Source of the DNA: Chloroflexi bacterium AL-N1
Lineage (GTDB): Bacteria > Chloroflexota > Chloroflexia > Chloroflexales > Roseiflexaceae
NCBI GenBank assembly: GCA_013122435.1
Contig: WYDT01000034.1
Location: 1 to 64,000 of the forward strand
Direction of reading: 5' to 3'
DNA: 64,000 nt
The translations under genes and the position numbers were made by a program. Shown here piece by piece: positions 18,777-28,374 of this stretch. Positions within the stretch are counted from its first letter, which is position 1; each line of letters starts with the position of its first letter. Under the pieces are notes generated by a model. That model worked only from the letters and a program-made list of their open reading frames with translations. It had not been told where the DNA came from and did no database searches.

Positions 18777-18993
18777 TGTGCCAAAAGTTGAAAGGTTTTG
18801 GAATTCCGGCAGGTCACAAAACGACGTTAATACCTGTCAAATCTGTCATTCAGCTTCAATTGAGAACTCATATCTTTGTCAAGCACATACGACATACTAA
18901 AACGGAATAGGCATGCCTCCCCACCCGAGATTGGGTTTGTGAAGATAAACCCTCCCCATCAGGGTATTGGATTGACTATCAGGAGCAGCACTT

Positions 18994-19947
18994 ATGTACG
19001 TCCTCTATGCAAAAGATAACACCATGTTAGCCAGGCATTCAGTCCTTTTTGAACAACGAATGGAACCATTACTACAGGCACTTGAAATGGCCCATCAGGA
19101 TGGTGCGATTCCGGCCAGTCTACCTGAAATTCCCCTCTATCTTGATGTCTGCCGCTGGCCGTTTCGCAAACTCGAATACTCCTTTGTCCTTGATGTTCTG
19201 CTCAACCATCTCCAAACCGGTGACTGCTACCTGGACGCCGGATGTGGCGTGACGCCACTCGCCCACACCGTCGCCATGCGTGGTGTCCACGTCGAAGCCT
19301 GTGACGGTGACAAACGGCAGATTAGCGAAATGCAACGCTTCCGACCTGAGCGTATTTATGGCACTGAAGTACGCTACAAGACCCAGGATCTGACAAAACT
19401 CACCTACCGCGACGCGACATTTGATGCCGTGTCATGCGTCTCTGTGCTTGAACACATCCCGGCTCCTCAGGACCAACAGGCAATCAAGGAACTGATGCGG
19501 GTTCTTAAACCGGGAGGGGTGCTCGTGGTGAGTGTTGATTTTACACCAACGACACAACACGTACTGGGAGGCAACAAACTCGCTTATTACCTGCAACGAG
19601 CAACACAACTGGCGCGCCAGGGCGATATGCACGAACTCAAAGCAGGTCTTACACGGAAGATCCACGCCCAGCAAGTGGTTGCCCACGGCGACGCACGAGT
19701 AGCCCGCAGCGCCAATCAATGCTTCGAAGTCAGCCATCTTGAGCAGGATATTCTGCCACTCATCAAAGGGCAGGAAATCCCCAGTGGTCTACCCTTTTCA
19801 AGCAATCTCCGCTCAGTGACACCGACAGATGCGCGGCATTTCTGGGAACTTGAGCGCGACTTATATAATAATCAAGGACAACGTGCGGTCCTTCCAGTGG
19901 CGTTTATTGTACAAAAAAGTACTGTCTCAGTGCCAGTTCTCGCGTAA
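18994..19947 (+). CDS. Class I SAM-dependent methyltransferase
   Basis: 317 residues, soluble. SAM-binding motif I is YLDAGCGVTPLA near 78, an acidic residue follows in VEACDGD, and the motif IV-VI region includes VSVLEHIPAP and LKPGGVLVVSVDF near 160-180. The Methyltransf_11-like core is preceded by about 70 residues of helical N-terminus and followed by a helical C-terminus. AGGAG lies about 9 bases before the ATG. It is 17 bases from the next gene, a glycosyltransferase, so probably part of the glycan operon. The acceptor (sugar, lipid or small molecule) is unknown. Confidence 0.85.
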   Translation: MYVLYAKDNTMLARHSVLFEQRMEPLLQALEMAHQDGAIPASLPEIPLYLDVCRWPFRKLEYSFVLDVLLNHLQTGDCYLDAGCGVTPLAHTVAMRGVHVEACDGDKRQISEMQRFRPERIYGTEVRYKTQDLTKLTYRDATFDAVSCVSVLEHIPAPQDQQAIKELMRVLKPGGVLVVSVDFTPTTQHVLGGNKLAYYLQRATQLARQGDMHELKAGLTRKIHAQQVVAHGDARVARSANQCFEVSHLEQDILPLIKGQEIPSGLPFSSNLRSVTPTDARHFWELERDLYNNQGQRAVLPVAFIVQKSTVSVPVLA

Positions 19948-19963
19948 CATGAAGGAAGACAGG

Positions 19964-21136
19964 ATGCGTATTGGAATTGATGTACGATATCTTTCACACG
20001 GGTTGGTCGGCGGTGTGCACACCTACATCGCCCATTTCGTTCCCGCATTGATCGATCTCGCAGAGCAACACCATATCTTCCTCTATGCTGACACCAAACG
20101 TCCGTTTGAACTCCAGAATCTTCCCAACCACGTAGCCATACGCTATCTCCCCTGGCACAACCCACTTTCAAGCGTCCAGCACGACCTGTTTATGCAACGA
20201 CAACTCACACAGGATCGCCTTGACGTGATGCACTACCCAGCTAACTATGGGTTCGCCCCCTCCCAAACAAAAACCGTCATTACGCTGCACGATGCCATTA
20301 ACGTAATGCCACTCCATGAAATCATCCGGGGCCACCCCAAAAATCCTCGTACTATCGCGCTGATGTCATATCTGCACTATTGCACCGTTGCGGCAATACG
20401 CCATGCCGATCTGTTGTTAACGGTTTCGGCCCACGCCAGACGAGAGATTATCCACTACAGCACATTTGCATCAGACCGCATTGTACCAGTGCCACATGCA
20501 CCAACACCAGATCTGCAACGCATCATCGATAGCAAAATCCTTTCTCAAGTGCGCCAGCGTCATCACATTAGCACCTCTTTTGTGCTGGCTGATGCACTCA
20601 AAAATCCGGCAGTGTTAGTGCGTGCGTGGCGACAATTGTCAGAAACCATACGAGCAAACCAACGCATAGTATTCTTTGCACGCCGCCCAGATGTCCTGCC
20701 CATCATCCATGAAGCAGTGAACGCCGGACATGCACAGCTGCTCATTCGACCTTCACGTGCTGATCTGATCGCGCTGTACAGCATGGCCGAAGCATTTGTC
20801 TTCCCATCGTGGATCGAGGGCTTTGGCATTCCCATTCTGGAAGCGATGACCTGTGGCGCACCCGTGATTGCATCTGACCGAGGCGCACTGCCTGAGGTCG
20901 TCGGCGATGCGGGGCTGCTCATCGATGCTGAAGACGACATACAACTGGCCCGACACCTTACCAGAGTACTCGACACCCCGGCTATAAGTCAACAATTACG
21001 CGAACAAGGCTTTGTACGTGCTGCCCAATTTTCGTGGCGTAACACAGCACAAAGTATTTTGGATAGTTATAAACGAGTCGTGTCCCAGAGATCGGAACTT
21101 CCGAAAGCTGGTTATGGCAATCGACAAGGCATGTGA
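19964..21136 (+). CDS. Glycosyltransferase family 4
   Basis: 390 residues, GT-B fold. The N-terminus MRIGIDVRYLSHGLVGGVH is typical, the acceptor-domain end has TVSAHARREI, and the nucleotide-sugar motif is EGFGIPILEAMTCGAPVI near 290 with ASDRGALPEVVGDAGLL after it. The frame is open upstream from 19829, but I start at ATG 19964 because AAGGA (19952-19956) lies 7 bases before it and the protein then begins as its family does. It follows the methyltransferase by 16 bases and precedes the flippase by 3. It probably adds a hexose or deoxyhexose to a growing surface glycan. Confidence 0.87.
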   Translation: MRIGIDVRYLSHGLVGGVHTYIAHFVPALIDLAEQHHIFLYADTKRPFELQNLPNHVAIRYLPWHNPLSSVQHDLFMQRQLTQDRLDVMHYPANYGFAPSQTKTVITLHDAINVMPLHEIIRGHPKNPRTIALMSYLHYCTVAAIRHADLLLTVSAHARREIIHYSTFASDRIVPVPHAPTPDLQRIIDSKILSQVRQRHHISTSFVLADALKNPAVLVRAWRQLSETIRANQRIVFFARRPDVLPIIHEAVNAGHAQLLIRPSRADLIALYSMAEAFVFPSWIEGFGIPILEAMTCGAPVIASDRGALPEVVGDAGLLIDAEDDIQLARHLTRVLDTPAISQQLREQGFVRAAQFSWRNTAQSILDSYKRVVSQRSELPKAGYGNRQGM

Positions 21137-21139
21137 TAT

Positions 21140-22597
21140 ATGAGGCAGTTCTCACGCATTGTGGCCCGTAACTCAGCCTTCGGGATGGGAGCACAGATAG
21201 CCATCAAGTTGTTATCGTTCTGCTTTACCGTCCTGATCATCCGTAACCTTGGCGATGACGTCTATGGGCAATACACCACCATCGTCGCCTATGGTGCGAT
21301 TTTTATTTTTTTTGCTGACTTAGGGCTCAGCCCCTTTGCGGTGCGAGAAATTGCGCGCTGGCGTGATGATCCTGATGGAACAGAACGGGTCAATGCACTC
21401 TTTGGGAACCTCCTCGCCCTGCGTTTTTGCCTTTCGATTGTCGCCGGACTGATGATCGTCTCGTCAGCATGGTTGACCGGACAACCATTGATCATCATTG
21501 GTGCCATTCTACTCAATGTACTGGGCCTCGTCATCTACAGCGTCCACGGTGCAAGTGAAGCGGTATTGGCCGGTTTTGAGCGACTCGACATCAACGCTGG
21601 CGCACGCGTCGTCTACCAACTACTCTTCGTTGTTGGCGGGGCCATCGCGCTCTGGTACGGCGCCGGATACTACGGTCTGATCGCCGCGACCCTGATCGCC
21701 ATCACCTGGATGACCTATATCTGCTGGCGGGGAGTTCAACGATTGGGGCTCCGCCCGTCGCGCCCGACCATCAACACCTGGCCTGCGCTCATTCGCATCA
21801 GCATACCCTTTGGTGTTATTGGTTTCACACTGGGCCTCTCCTACAAATTTGATACGTTGCTGCTTCAACACTTTTTTGACTACGAAACCGCAGGCCATTA
21901 CAACGCCGCATACACGCTGGTCTTCTCGTCGTTTATGCTCTCAAACATTATTAACACCGCCATGTATCCGTCGCTCGCCCGTCAATCGGCAACTGCCTCC
22001 GAAACCTTGCCAATGATCTATGAGCGTGCGATTCGCTACCTGCTGATGATTGGGCTACCTATTGCGGTTGGTGGATGGGCGCTCTCTGGGCAGATCATTC
22101 CTTTTCTCTATGAAGCCGCATACCAACCAGCCGTGCCGGTACTCCAGATCATTATCTGGACAGTCCCGCTCATGTTTATGACCGAATTTCTGGGGTATGC
22201 AGTGGTGATTGCAGGCCAGGAACGACGAGTAGCACGAGCCGTTATTATCAGCACGACGTGTAATATTCTGATCAACATCTTAGTCATCCCACGCTTTGGG
22301 ATTATGGGTGCTGCCGTAACAACAGTGTTCACCGAACTGGTGCTGGTGACTCAATACGTCTGGATATTGCGTGAGATGTTGCGTAAACTCAACTGGAAAT
22401 ATGCCCTCATTCGTCCGTTGCTTGCCACACTCCTGATGGGAATGGCGGTGATTGCACTGAGTCAACTACCCCTGTTGCTCAATATTGCACTGGGTGTTGT
22501 CGTGTATGCGATTCTTCTGATCGTGCTGGGCGTTGTTGGCAAGGAAGAACTCCATTTTGTACGAAGTTTGCGGCAAAGCCAGGAAGCCACTTCCTAG
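21140..22597 (+). CDS. Wzx-like polysaccharide flippase
   Basis: 485-residue integral membrane protein with about 12-14 transmembrane helices, of the MOP/polysaccharide exporter family that flips undecaprenyl-linked oligosaccharides across the cytoplasmic membrane. The N-terminus has the usual pattern (NSAFGMGAQIAIKLLSFCF, then IRNLGDDVYGQYT), followed by FADLGLSPFAVREIAR. It starts 3 bases after the preceding glycosyltransferase and ends 18 before the next, so it is embedded in a transcription unit. Its presence marks this cluster as building a lipid-linked surface glycan rather than a soluble glycoside. Confidence 0.88.
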   Translation: MRQFSRIVARNSAFGMGAQIAIKLLSFCFTVLIIRNLGDDVYGQYTTIVAYGAIFIFFADLGLSPFAVREIARWRDDPDGTERVNALFGNLLALRFCLSIVAGLMIVSSAWLTGQPLIIIGAILLNVLGLVIYSVHGASEAVLAGFERLDINAGARVVYQLLFVVGGAIALWYGAGYYGLIAATLIAITWMTYICWRGVQRLGLRPSRPTINTWPALIRISIPFGVIGFTLGLSYKFDTLLLQHFFDYETAGHYNAAYTLVFSSFMLSNIINTAMYPSLARQSATASETLPMIYERAIRYLLMIGLPIAVGGWALSGQIIPFLYEAAYQPAVPVLQIIIWTVPLMFMTEFLGYAVVIAGQERRVARAVIISTTCNILINILVIPRFGIMGAAVTTVFTELVLVTQYVWILREMLRKLNWKYALIRPLLATLLMGMAVIALSQLPLLLNIALGVVVYAILLIVLGVVGKEELHFVRSLRQSQEATS

Positions 22598-22615
22598 AAC
22601 TGAGCAGGTGTTGCT

Positions 22616-23953
22616 ATGAAAATCGTTCTACCAGTTCACCATTTCCCACCACGCTACACTGCCGGAGCCGAACTCTATACCTTCCGACTGGCCCGCTGGC
22701 TGCATACACATGGCCACGATGTTGAGATTGTGTGTGTTGAGACCATCGATTGGCGCAGTGAGAAGAACGATCTGTCTGTTAAGCAGGACACGTACGAGGA
22801 TCTGCCAGTATGGCGTGTCGATCTGCACATCACCGACGACCGCTGGTGGCCCAGGAACTACGACAATCCATTGCTTGGTGAGTGGTTCGCCAACTATCTT
22901 GCACAGAGCCAGCCAGATCTCGTCCATTTCCAGGCCGGGTATCTTATTGGCAATGCGCCACTTCGCGCCACCCACGCTGCAGGCATCCCAACTGCACTCA
23001 CTTTACACGACTACTGGTTTCTCTGCCCACGTACTACTCTGCAACGCGGCGATGGTTCTCTCTGCACCAAAATCCCTGATGATCCAGCCGGATGCGCCTG
23101 GTGTATGAAGTTGGAAGGGCGTCGCTATCGTCTCGCCGATACACTCACACAAGGGCGCGCAAGTCATACTGTCGGAAATATTGTGCTCCAAAAAGAGCGC
23201 GATCAGATTGCCCGTCGACGAATCAACCTCCTTGCTGCATTGGCGCTTCCTGATGCCGTGATTGTCCCATCACGTTTTCTAGGGTCACAATTTGCACCGT
23301 ATGTTGATGCGGAACGTCTGTATGTCTCAAAGCTCGGGATAGACCTCACACCATTTCAAGGCATTCACCACGGGACATCCAATGACGTGTTACGGATTGG
23401 CTTCACAGGACAGATTGCCCAGCATAAAGGCATCCATTTGCTCATCGAAGCATTTCGCAAAATCCAGTCAGGTAAACAGGCTATCGAACTGCACATTCAT
23501 GGAGGTCTTGACCGTTACCCCCGGTATGTCCATCGGTTACGTCGCATGGCAGCCAACGACGAACGCATCTTCTTCCACGGACGTTTTGAGAATAGTGATG
23601 TGGCTACCATTTTGCACAGGCTTGATGTGAACGTGGTACCATCGACATGGTATGAGAACAGCCCTTTGTCCATCCTTGAGGCCCATGCCGCTGGAACACC
23701 CGTCGTCACCAGTGCCATGGGTGGTATGGCGGAACTGGTGCGTGATGGTATTGATGGATTACACTTCCAACCTAACGACGTCGACGATCTGACTCGACAA
23801 CTTCAACGCCTGATCAACGAGCCAATGCTCTTGGCGCAAATCCGGGTGGGAGTGCCGCTACCACGCAGCATCGATGAGGAAATGCAACAGTTGCTCAACA
23901 TCTATCGCAACCTCATTATTCAACCCGACCAACACTTACAGGGAGTTGCCTGA
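22616..23953 (+). CDS. Glycosyltransferase family 4
   Basis: 445 residues, GT-B fold. N-terminal VHHFPPRYTAGAELYTFRLA, then the donor domain with IGFTGQIAQHKGIHLLIEAF near 260 and ENSPLSILEAHAAGTPVV near 350. A cysteine cluster sits near 135-165 (LCPRTT, SLCTKI, GCAWCMK), seen in a subgroup of GT4 enzymes. It may bind a metal. A ribosome site (GAGCAGG) lies before ATG 22616. The next gene begins one base after its stop, so the pair is almost certainly co-translated. Confidence 0.87.
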   Translation: MKIVLPVHHFPPRYTAGAELYTFRLARWLHTHGHDVEIVCVETIDWRSEKNDLSVKQDTYEDLPVWRVDLHITDDRWWPRNYDNPLLGEWFANYLAQSQPDLVHFQAGYLIGNAPLRATHAAGIPTALTLHDYWFLCPRTTLQRGDGSLCTKIPDDPAGCAWCMKLEGRRYRLADTLTQGRASHTVGNIVLQKERDQIARRRINLLAALALPDAVIVPSRFLGSQFAPYVDAERLYVSKLGIDLTPFQGIHHGTSNDVLRIGFTGQIAQHKGIHLLIEAFRKIQSGKQAIELHIHGGLDRYPRYVHRLRRMAANDERIFFHGRFENSDVATILHRLDVNVVPSTWYENSPLSILEAHAAGTPVVTSAMGGMAELVRDGIDGLHFQPNDVDDLTRQLQRLINEPMLLAQIRVGVPLPRSIDEEMQQLLNIYRNLIIQPDQHLQGVA

Positions 23954-23954
23954 T

Positions 23955-24863
23955 ATGTCACCGCACGTACTCATCATTGTGCTCTGTTACAACGGCATCG
24001 ACCTGACGCTGGCATGCCTGGCATCGTTGCGCGATATTGAGTATGAGAACTATGACATTCTGATTGTTGATAACGCCTCACAGGATGGTACACCCACAAA
24101 AGTCCGTGAACAGTATCCACACGTGCATATGATCGAGACCGGGGCGAATCTTGGCTTTGCAGCAGGCAACAACATCGGACTGCGCTATGCCCTTCATCAT
24201 AGGTATGACTACGCGCTGCTGCTGAACAACGATACCGAGGTAGCACCAGATTTCCTGCGCGTCTTGATTGATAGCGCAGAGTCGGATGCTTCGATTGGGG
24301 TGGTTGGTCCTACCATTTGCTACCACGAACAACCAGATATCGTGTGGTCTGCTGGTGGTGTGATTGACTGGCAACGCGGGAATAGCCACATGATCGGCCT
24401 TGGCGAGCGCCTGGCAGCCCTGCCCAACCAACCACGTGATGTAAATTTTGTCACCGGGTGTGCGTTACTGTGCAAACGTCGGGTACTTGAGCAAAGTGGT
24501 CTCCTAGACGAACGTTTCTTTATGTACTACGAAGAAAGCGAGTGGTGTGTGCGTGCGGCTCGAGCGGGGTTTCGGATTGTGCATATCCCCCAAGCACACA
24601 TACTCCACAAGATTCCGCTTGATGCACGGGCAGATCAGCCGTATGTCGCGTATTACATGACCCGTAATCGATTGCTGTTCCTGCGAGCGACCAGTGCACG
24701 GCTGTCGGCGTGGCTCCACGCGCTGATCTTGCAGGACGGGCGGACGCTGTTGAGTTTGAGTCTTCGCCCAAAATGGCGTGCTAAAAAACACCACCGTAAC
24801 GCCATGCTGCATGCCTGGAATGATTTCTGGCATGGTCGTTTTGGCGCACTCAGACATGGATAG
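23955..24863 (+). CDS. Glycosyltransferase family 2 (rhamnosyltransferase-like)
   Basis: 302 residues, GT-A fold. Motifs are VDNASQDGT near 37, ANLGFAAGNNIGLRYA near 65, LLNNDTEVAPDFL (DxD-type metal site) near 90, VTGCALLCKRRVLEQSG near 170 and the base region FFMYYEESEWCVRAARAGF near 195. This set is typical of WbbL-like rhamnosyltransferases. I start at ATG 23955, directly after the previous stop, with GGGAG 9-10 bases upstream; the frame open from 23874 overlaps the previous gene. It should transfer a nucleotide-activated sugar to a glycan or lipid carrier on the cytoplasmic face. Confidence 0.88.
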   Translation: MSPHVLIIVLCYNGIDLTLACLASLRDIEYENYDILIVDNASQDGTPTKVREQYPHVHMIETGANLGFAAGNNIGLRYALHHRYDYALLLNNDTEVAPDFLRVLIDSAESDASIGVVGPTICYHEQPDIVWSAGGVIDWQRGNSHMIGLGERLAALPNQPRDVNFVTGCALLCKRRVLEQSGLLDERFFMYYEESEWCVRAARAGFRIVHIPQAHILHKIPLDARADQPYVAYYMTRNRLLFLRATSARLSAWLHALILQDGRTLLSLSLRPKWRAKKHHRNAMLHAWNDFWHGRFGALRHG

Positions 24864-24889
24864 TCAATGAATAGCTAGAAGGTTCTCTT

Positions 24890-26128
24890 ATGCGTATCCT
24901 GTGGCTCTCGGCCTGGTGTCCGTTGCCAGCCGACAATGGCATTAAATTACGTACTTCTCACCTGCTACGGGCGCTAGCGCAACACCATTCGGTCGATCTA
25001 ATCACCTTTGCACCCGATTCGTCAGAGGCAGGTAGTCACCAACAATTCCACGACTTCTGTGAAACGGTTGAACTGATCCCTGACACACCCTTCGCTGGAC
25101 ATACGACGGGGCGCATCCTCGGATGGGTAACACCACGTCCACGCTCAATGGTGGCCAATCATAGCGCTGCAATGGTGGCGGCAGTACAACGGCGTGCTGA
25201 ACAACCGTATGATCTGGTCATTGTCTCTGATCTGCATATGGCACCCTACGCGCTGCTGCTGCCGCATGTGCCAAAAATGATCGAGGAAATTAAGTTAGCA
25301 CTTCTGCGTGACCAGTATGTACGCCAGAAACAACTGACCATGCGCCTGCGTGCTGGATTGACATGGCTCAAGACCAGTCGATACATCGCCGCACTCCTGC
25401 CCTATTTTGCCGGTGTCACGGTTCCCTCGCAACGTGAGTTGGCCCTCGTAAAAGCACTGGCTCCCCATTATACACACCTTGCCATTATTCCGAATGGCGT
25501 TGATGTGCACGGCTATAGTGGTGATTTTGGTGCTCCTGACAACGACAAACTCGTCTACCCCGGTGCGATTTCATACCATGCCAACTTCGATGCGGTAGCC
25601 TACTTTGCCAACGCAATACTCCCGCATATCCGTCAGCAGCATCCCCATGCGGAGCTGGTTGTCACTGGCAAAACGACACCAGAACAGATCGCAGCCCTGC
25701 CAACAACTGAAGGCGTGACATTTACTGGATATGTGGAAGATATTCGGCCTGTGGTTGCCAATGCGTGGGCCGAGGTGGTGCCAATCCGTGAGGGGGATGG
25801 TACCCGGCTCAAAGTATTGGAGGCGCTCGCGCTAGGCACACCTGTCATCTCCACAACTAAGGGCATCGAAGGATTAGAGTTACAGCCAGAACACGAAGTG
25901 CTCGTAGCTGATACCGCAGAGGATTTTGTAACACAAACGATGCGAGTGATCACATCGCCAATGCTACGCCAACAGCTTTCTGATCAAGGGCGTATCGCTG
26001 CACGGCGCTACGATTGGCACATCAGTACACGGCACTTTGTCCAGATGGTCGAGGAGATTGTGGACGACGCATATAGTATCGAATTACGTGCGCGCCTAAC
26101 ACCACGATTGCCACGTCAACTGTTGTAA
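24890..26128 (+). CDS. Glycosyltransferase family 4, last gene of the glycan cluster
   Basis: 412 residues, GT-B fold. Begins MRILWLSAWCPLPADNGIKL, with RTSHLLRALAQHH after it, a start typical of a GT4 subgroup of exopolysaccharide clusters. The donor domain has PGAISYHANFDAVAYFA near 225 and EGDGTRLKVLEALALGTPVI near 300. It starts 26 bases after the GT2 gene with a modest ribosome site (AGAAGG). No further co-directional gene follows, so this probably ends the unit. The donor sugar cannot be assigned. Confidence 0.87.
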   Translation: MRILWLSAWCPLPADNGIKLRTSHLLRALAQHHSVDLITFAPDSSEAGSHQQFHDFCETVELIPDTPFAGHTTGRILGWVTPRPRSMVANHSAAMVAAVQRRAEQPYDLVIVSDLHMAPYALLLPHVPKMIEEIKLALLRDQYVRQKQLTMRLRAGLTWLKTSRYIAALLPYFAGVTVPSQRELALVKALAPHYTHLAIIPNGVDVHGYSGDFGAPDNDKLVYPGAISYHANFDAVAYFANAILPHIRQQHPHAELVVTGKTTPEQIAALPTTEGVTFTGYVEDIRPVVANAWAEVVPIREGDGTRLKVLEALALGTPVISTTKGIEGLELQPEHEVLVADTAEDFVTQTMRVITSPMLRQQLSDQGRIAARRYDWHISTRHFVQMVEEIVDDAYSIELRARLTPRLPRQLL

Positions 26129-26202
26129 TGTGCACCACCACAAAAAGGCCCACCTGCACGAGGTGAACCCGAGACAACTGTATATAGTGGGCAGTACGAG
26201 CT

Positions 26203-26757
26203 TTACACGACTTCATACGTCAGATCAACCAGGGCAAGCGCCTCACTGGCACGTTCTTCGGCCTGCATCGTCTTAATGCGGTGATGGAGATAATCGTGAT
26301 CAAGTTGCTGTCGTCGCACAATACCCGCAGCATCAACAACATCGTGTTTGTCCTGTTCTTCACCACGGCGAAGCAGCAGTTTGTGGATCAACACATCCTC
26401 AGGAGCAACAACCAACACATGGGCTCCGAGCAGTGGCAAGCGACGGGATTTCGCGACCATGGCCTCATCGAGATCGAACGGGTGGAGATAACTGCCCTGA
26501 CGAATACTCAGGTTGTCAAAGAATTTGATACTCCGCCATAAAATACGTTGACCATCACACTGCACGGTCTTCTGGCGTTTTTGCAAAAGATCGATAATAG
26601 TTTTCAATTGGCCCGGGGCAACGAGAATATCAATATCTTGAATCGGGCGTCGGTTACCATACAAATGTGCTGCAGCGCCAGCGCATACGGCCCATGTAAC
26701 TCTCTGCTCATCAAAAAGTCGTTGAATAAAGCCTATATTCCCTGCTATTAATGACAT
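26203..26757 (-). CDS. Nucleotidyltransferase-fold protein (AbiEii/DUF6036-like)
   Basis: 184 residues. Start ATG 26757 is chosen because GGGAG lies 5 bases before it. The N-terminal helix plus WAVCAGAAAHLYGNRRPIQD and the DIDILV motif near 38 form a minimal nucleotidyltransferase active site (aspartates in a DxD arrangement). It continues with PFDLDEAMVAKSRRLP and VVAPEDVLIHKLLLRRG, common in the AbiEii/AbiGii toxin-like and DUF6036 families. Such proteins can be the toxin half of type IV toxin-antitoxin pairs or metabolic NTases. No antitoxin-like gene is adjacent, so the role stays open. It borders the decayed integrative element. Confidence 0.7.
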   Translation of the reverse strand: MSLIAGNIGFIQRLFDEQRVTWAVCAGAAAHLYGNRRPIQDIDILVAPGQLKTIIDLLQKRQKTVQCDGQRILWRSIKFFDNLSIRQGSYLHPFDLDEAMVAKSRRLPLLGAHVLVVAPEDVLIHKLLLRRGEEQDKHDVVDAAGIVRRQQLDHDYLHHRIKTMQAEERASEALALVDLTYEVV

Positions 26758-26886
26758 ATCTGCTCCCAATATGGATGATGATGCGAGATATCCGTGTATC
26801 TATTGACACGTAGCATACTACACTATCACTGTACGACAAGGTTACAGATAGTCCTGTTCTATAATCACCCAGGTAGAAATCAATAC

Positions 26887-26901
26887 TATCATAGTACTAA
26901 T
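26887..26901. repeat. Possible att-like direct repeat (partner at 30672-30686)
   Basis: TAGTACTAAT occurs at 26892-26901 and again at 30677-30686, each preceded by ACTAT and followed within a few bases by CGTAG and a TAC. The two copies bracket the broken membrane/HTH gene, ATPase remnant and tyrosine recombinase, so they could be attachment-site halves. Ten exact bases is little evidence. Confidence 0.25.
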
Positions 26902-26927
26902 TATCTCGTAGTACGTCTAAGTTACAA

Positions 26928-26966
26928 ACAGGTGTAGCAAATTGCTTCAAGAAGCGCTACACCTGT
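26928..26966 (+). terminator. Compound stem-loop near the element border
   Basis: Perfect 11-bp arms ACAGGTGTAGC (26928-26938) / GCTACACCTGT (26956-26966) enclose an inner GCTT/AAGC hairpin. A T5 run follows at about 26972. Probably a terminator. A second hairpin (27082-27093/27101-27112, one mismatch) follows. Confidence 0.5.
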
Positions 26967-27133
26967 CTATGTTTTTGGTTACTGTTCATAGTTGTGTGTC
27001 ATACGTTACGACACTTGTTACGACACCATGGTAACCCAGATGACAAAGTACGCGTATTTGCCGAAAAGATAATGTAAGAACGCCAGCATGTGAGGCCGAG
27101 TCACACGCTGGCAATGTCCGCATATGTAAGGGA

Positions 27134-27167
27134 TATGCAGACGCTGCCATCATAGCACGTCTGCATA
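27134..27167. promoter_or_regulatory. 10-bp perfect inverted repeat before the 27186 gene
   Basis: TATGCAGACG (27134-27143) and CGTCTGCATA (27158-27167) are exact inverses 14 bases apart, ending just before the ribosome site AAAGGA of the 27186 start. Its place suggests an operator or translation-controlling hairpin. The downstream protein has a winged-helix-like end that could be the binder, which is a guess. Confidence 0.35.
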
Positions 27168-27185
27168 ATCAGAAAGGACGTGTCC

Positions 27186-28374
27186 ATGCAGAGTACGAAC
27201 ATTCGTCGTATAGCGCACCGGGCCACCACTACTCGCAGTATCTTGGACTGGTGTGCCATGTTCGGGGTGTTGGTCGGGTGTTATTTCTGGGCTAGTCTGT
27301 TTATCGATTTGTATCAGCCGAGCAACGTGGTGCGCTGGGGGATGATTCTGGCTATCTCGTTTTTGTTCTCGCTCGTGTTACCGACGTTACTCTCACTCCT
27401 TGTCCCGACGACGCCAGCCAGTCAACTGCTCCAGAAAACGCGCTGGGGGACCGTCGGCTTCTGGTTCACTGTCGCTGTCGCGTTATTCATCTTGTACGTC
27501 GCCTGGCAGCTTACCTGGTCTTGGCAGGCCGCACAGCCCCACGTCGCGGATACCGGCATTGTCTATCATATGACCTTGGTGTGGATGGCGCTGTTGGTGT
27601 TTGTGCCGGGCCTGGCGTTTGTCCAAATGCCCACCGAGAAGATGGTCAAGGAATTCCAGCAGGCGCAGGCAGTGCGGCGTCTGGAGCTTTCCTACCAACA
27701 TGACCTCTTGCTAGCCAAAGAAGCCTATGGTCGCGCCTTGGCTATTCTGCGTACGGGGCTCGTGCGACGCTCGAACAGCGCCAATATCTGGCCGGGGTGT
27801 TTCAGGCCATCCACATAGCGGAGGCTCATAACCTCCAGACCATCGCTGGCATCATCCATGATTATGGTGACGGCGAGTCCGTGATCAATCCGGCGAACGA
27901 TGATCTCGCCCAGCAATTTACGTTGATAGCGGACGCCATCATGGAAACCGCCGATCAGACCAGTTACGACATGGCACAATCGATCAAACAAGCACGACAT
28001 GACCTTCACAATATGTCAAGTTCGGTGCTGCAACCGTCTCATGGACCGTCCCATAGGACGCGGGACGACGCCACGCTGATCGTCCATCCGTCGCATGCGT
28101 TGCATCCGTCCCAAACCGCGTCAGAACGCACGATGGAACGACCAAGGGACGATGAGACGATGAGACGATGAGACGAGACGATGAGACCTACCGACAGGCA
28201 CGCCAGTTCTTAACGGGAGCCTGGATATCCAAAGATTTATAAACGACGCTTCGTATTAGCAAGTCCCAAGCTGCACGCTATATTCAACGCTGGCACGATG
28301 CCGGGTTACTTGACATATTGAATGATCCGAAACATCACTATACTTGGACTGCATCGAAGGGAGATCCACGATGA
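27186..28374 (+). pseudogene. Membrane-anchored protein with C-terminal winged-helix-like domain, frameshifted
   Basis: Three pieces read as one gene. Residues 1-190: several membrane helices (FGVLVGCYFWASLFIDLY, LAISFLFSLVLPTLLSLLV) and a helical region ending EAYGRALAILRT. At about 27750 the frame must shift to continue as ARATLEQRQYLAGVFQAI and a helical segment up to 28171. A low-complexity linker then runs into 8-bp GACGATGA repeats (28149-28185), after which a third frame gives TYRQARQFLTGAWISKDL, one in-frame TAA, then ISKSQAARYIQRWHDAGLLD, a helix-turn-helix-like end. It stops at TGA 28372-28374, overlapping the ATG of the next ORF as in an operon. The start is ATG 27186 behind AAAGGA. 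Family unknown; it belongs to the decayed element. Confidence 0.5.
28149..28185 (+). repeat. 8-bp tandem repeat GACGATGA
   Basis: Three contiguous copies of GACGATGA, a 5-base partial copy (GACGA), and one more copy. The 8-bp unit is not a multiple of three, so each gain or loss of a unit changes the reading frame of the gene around it. Confidence 0.6.
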
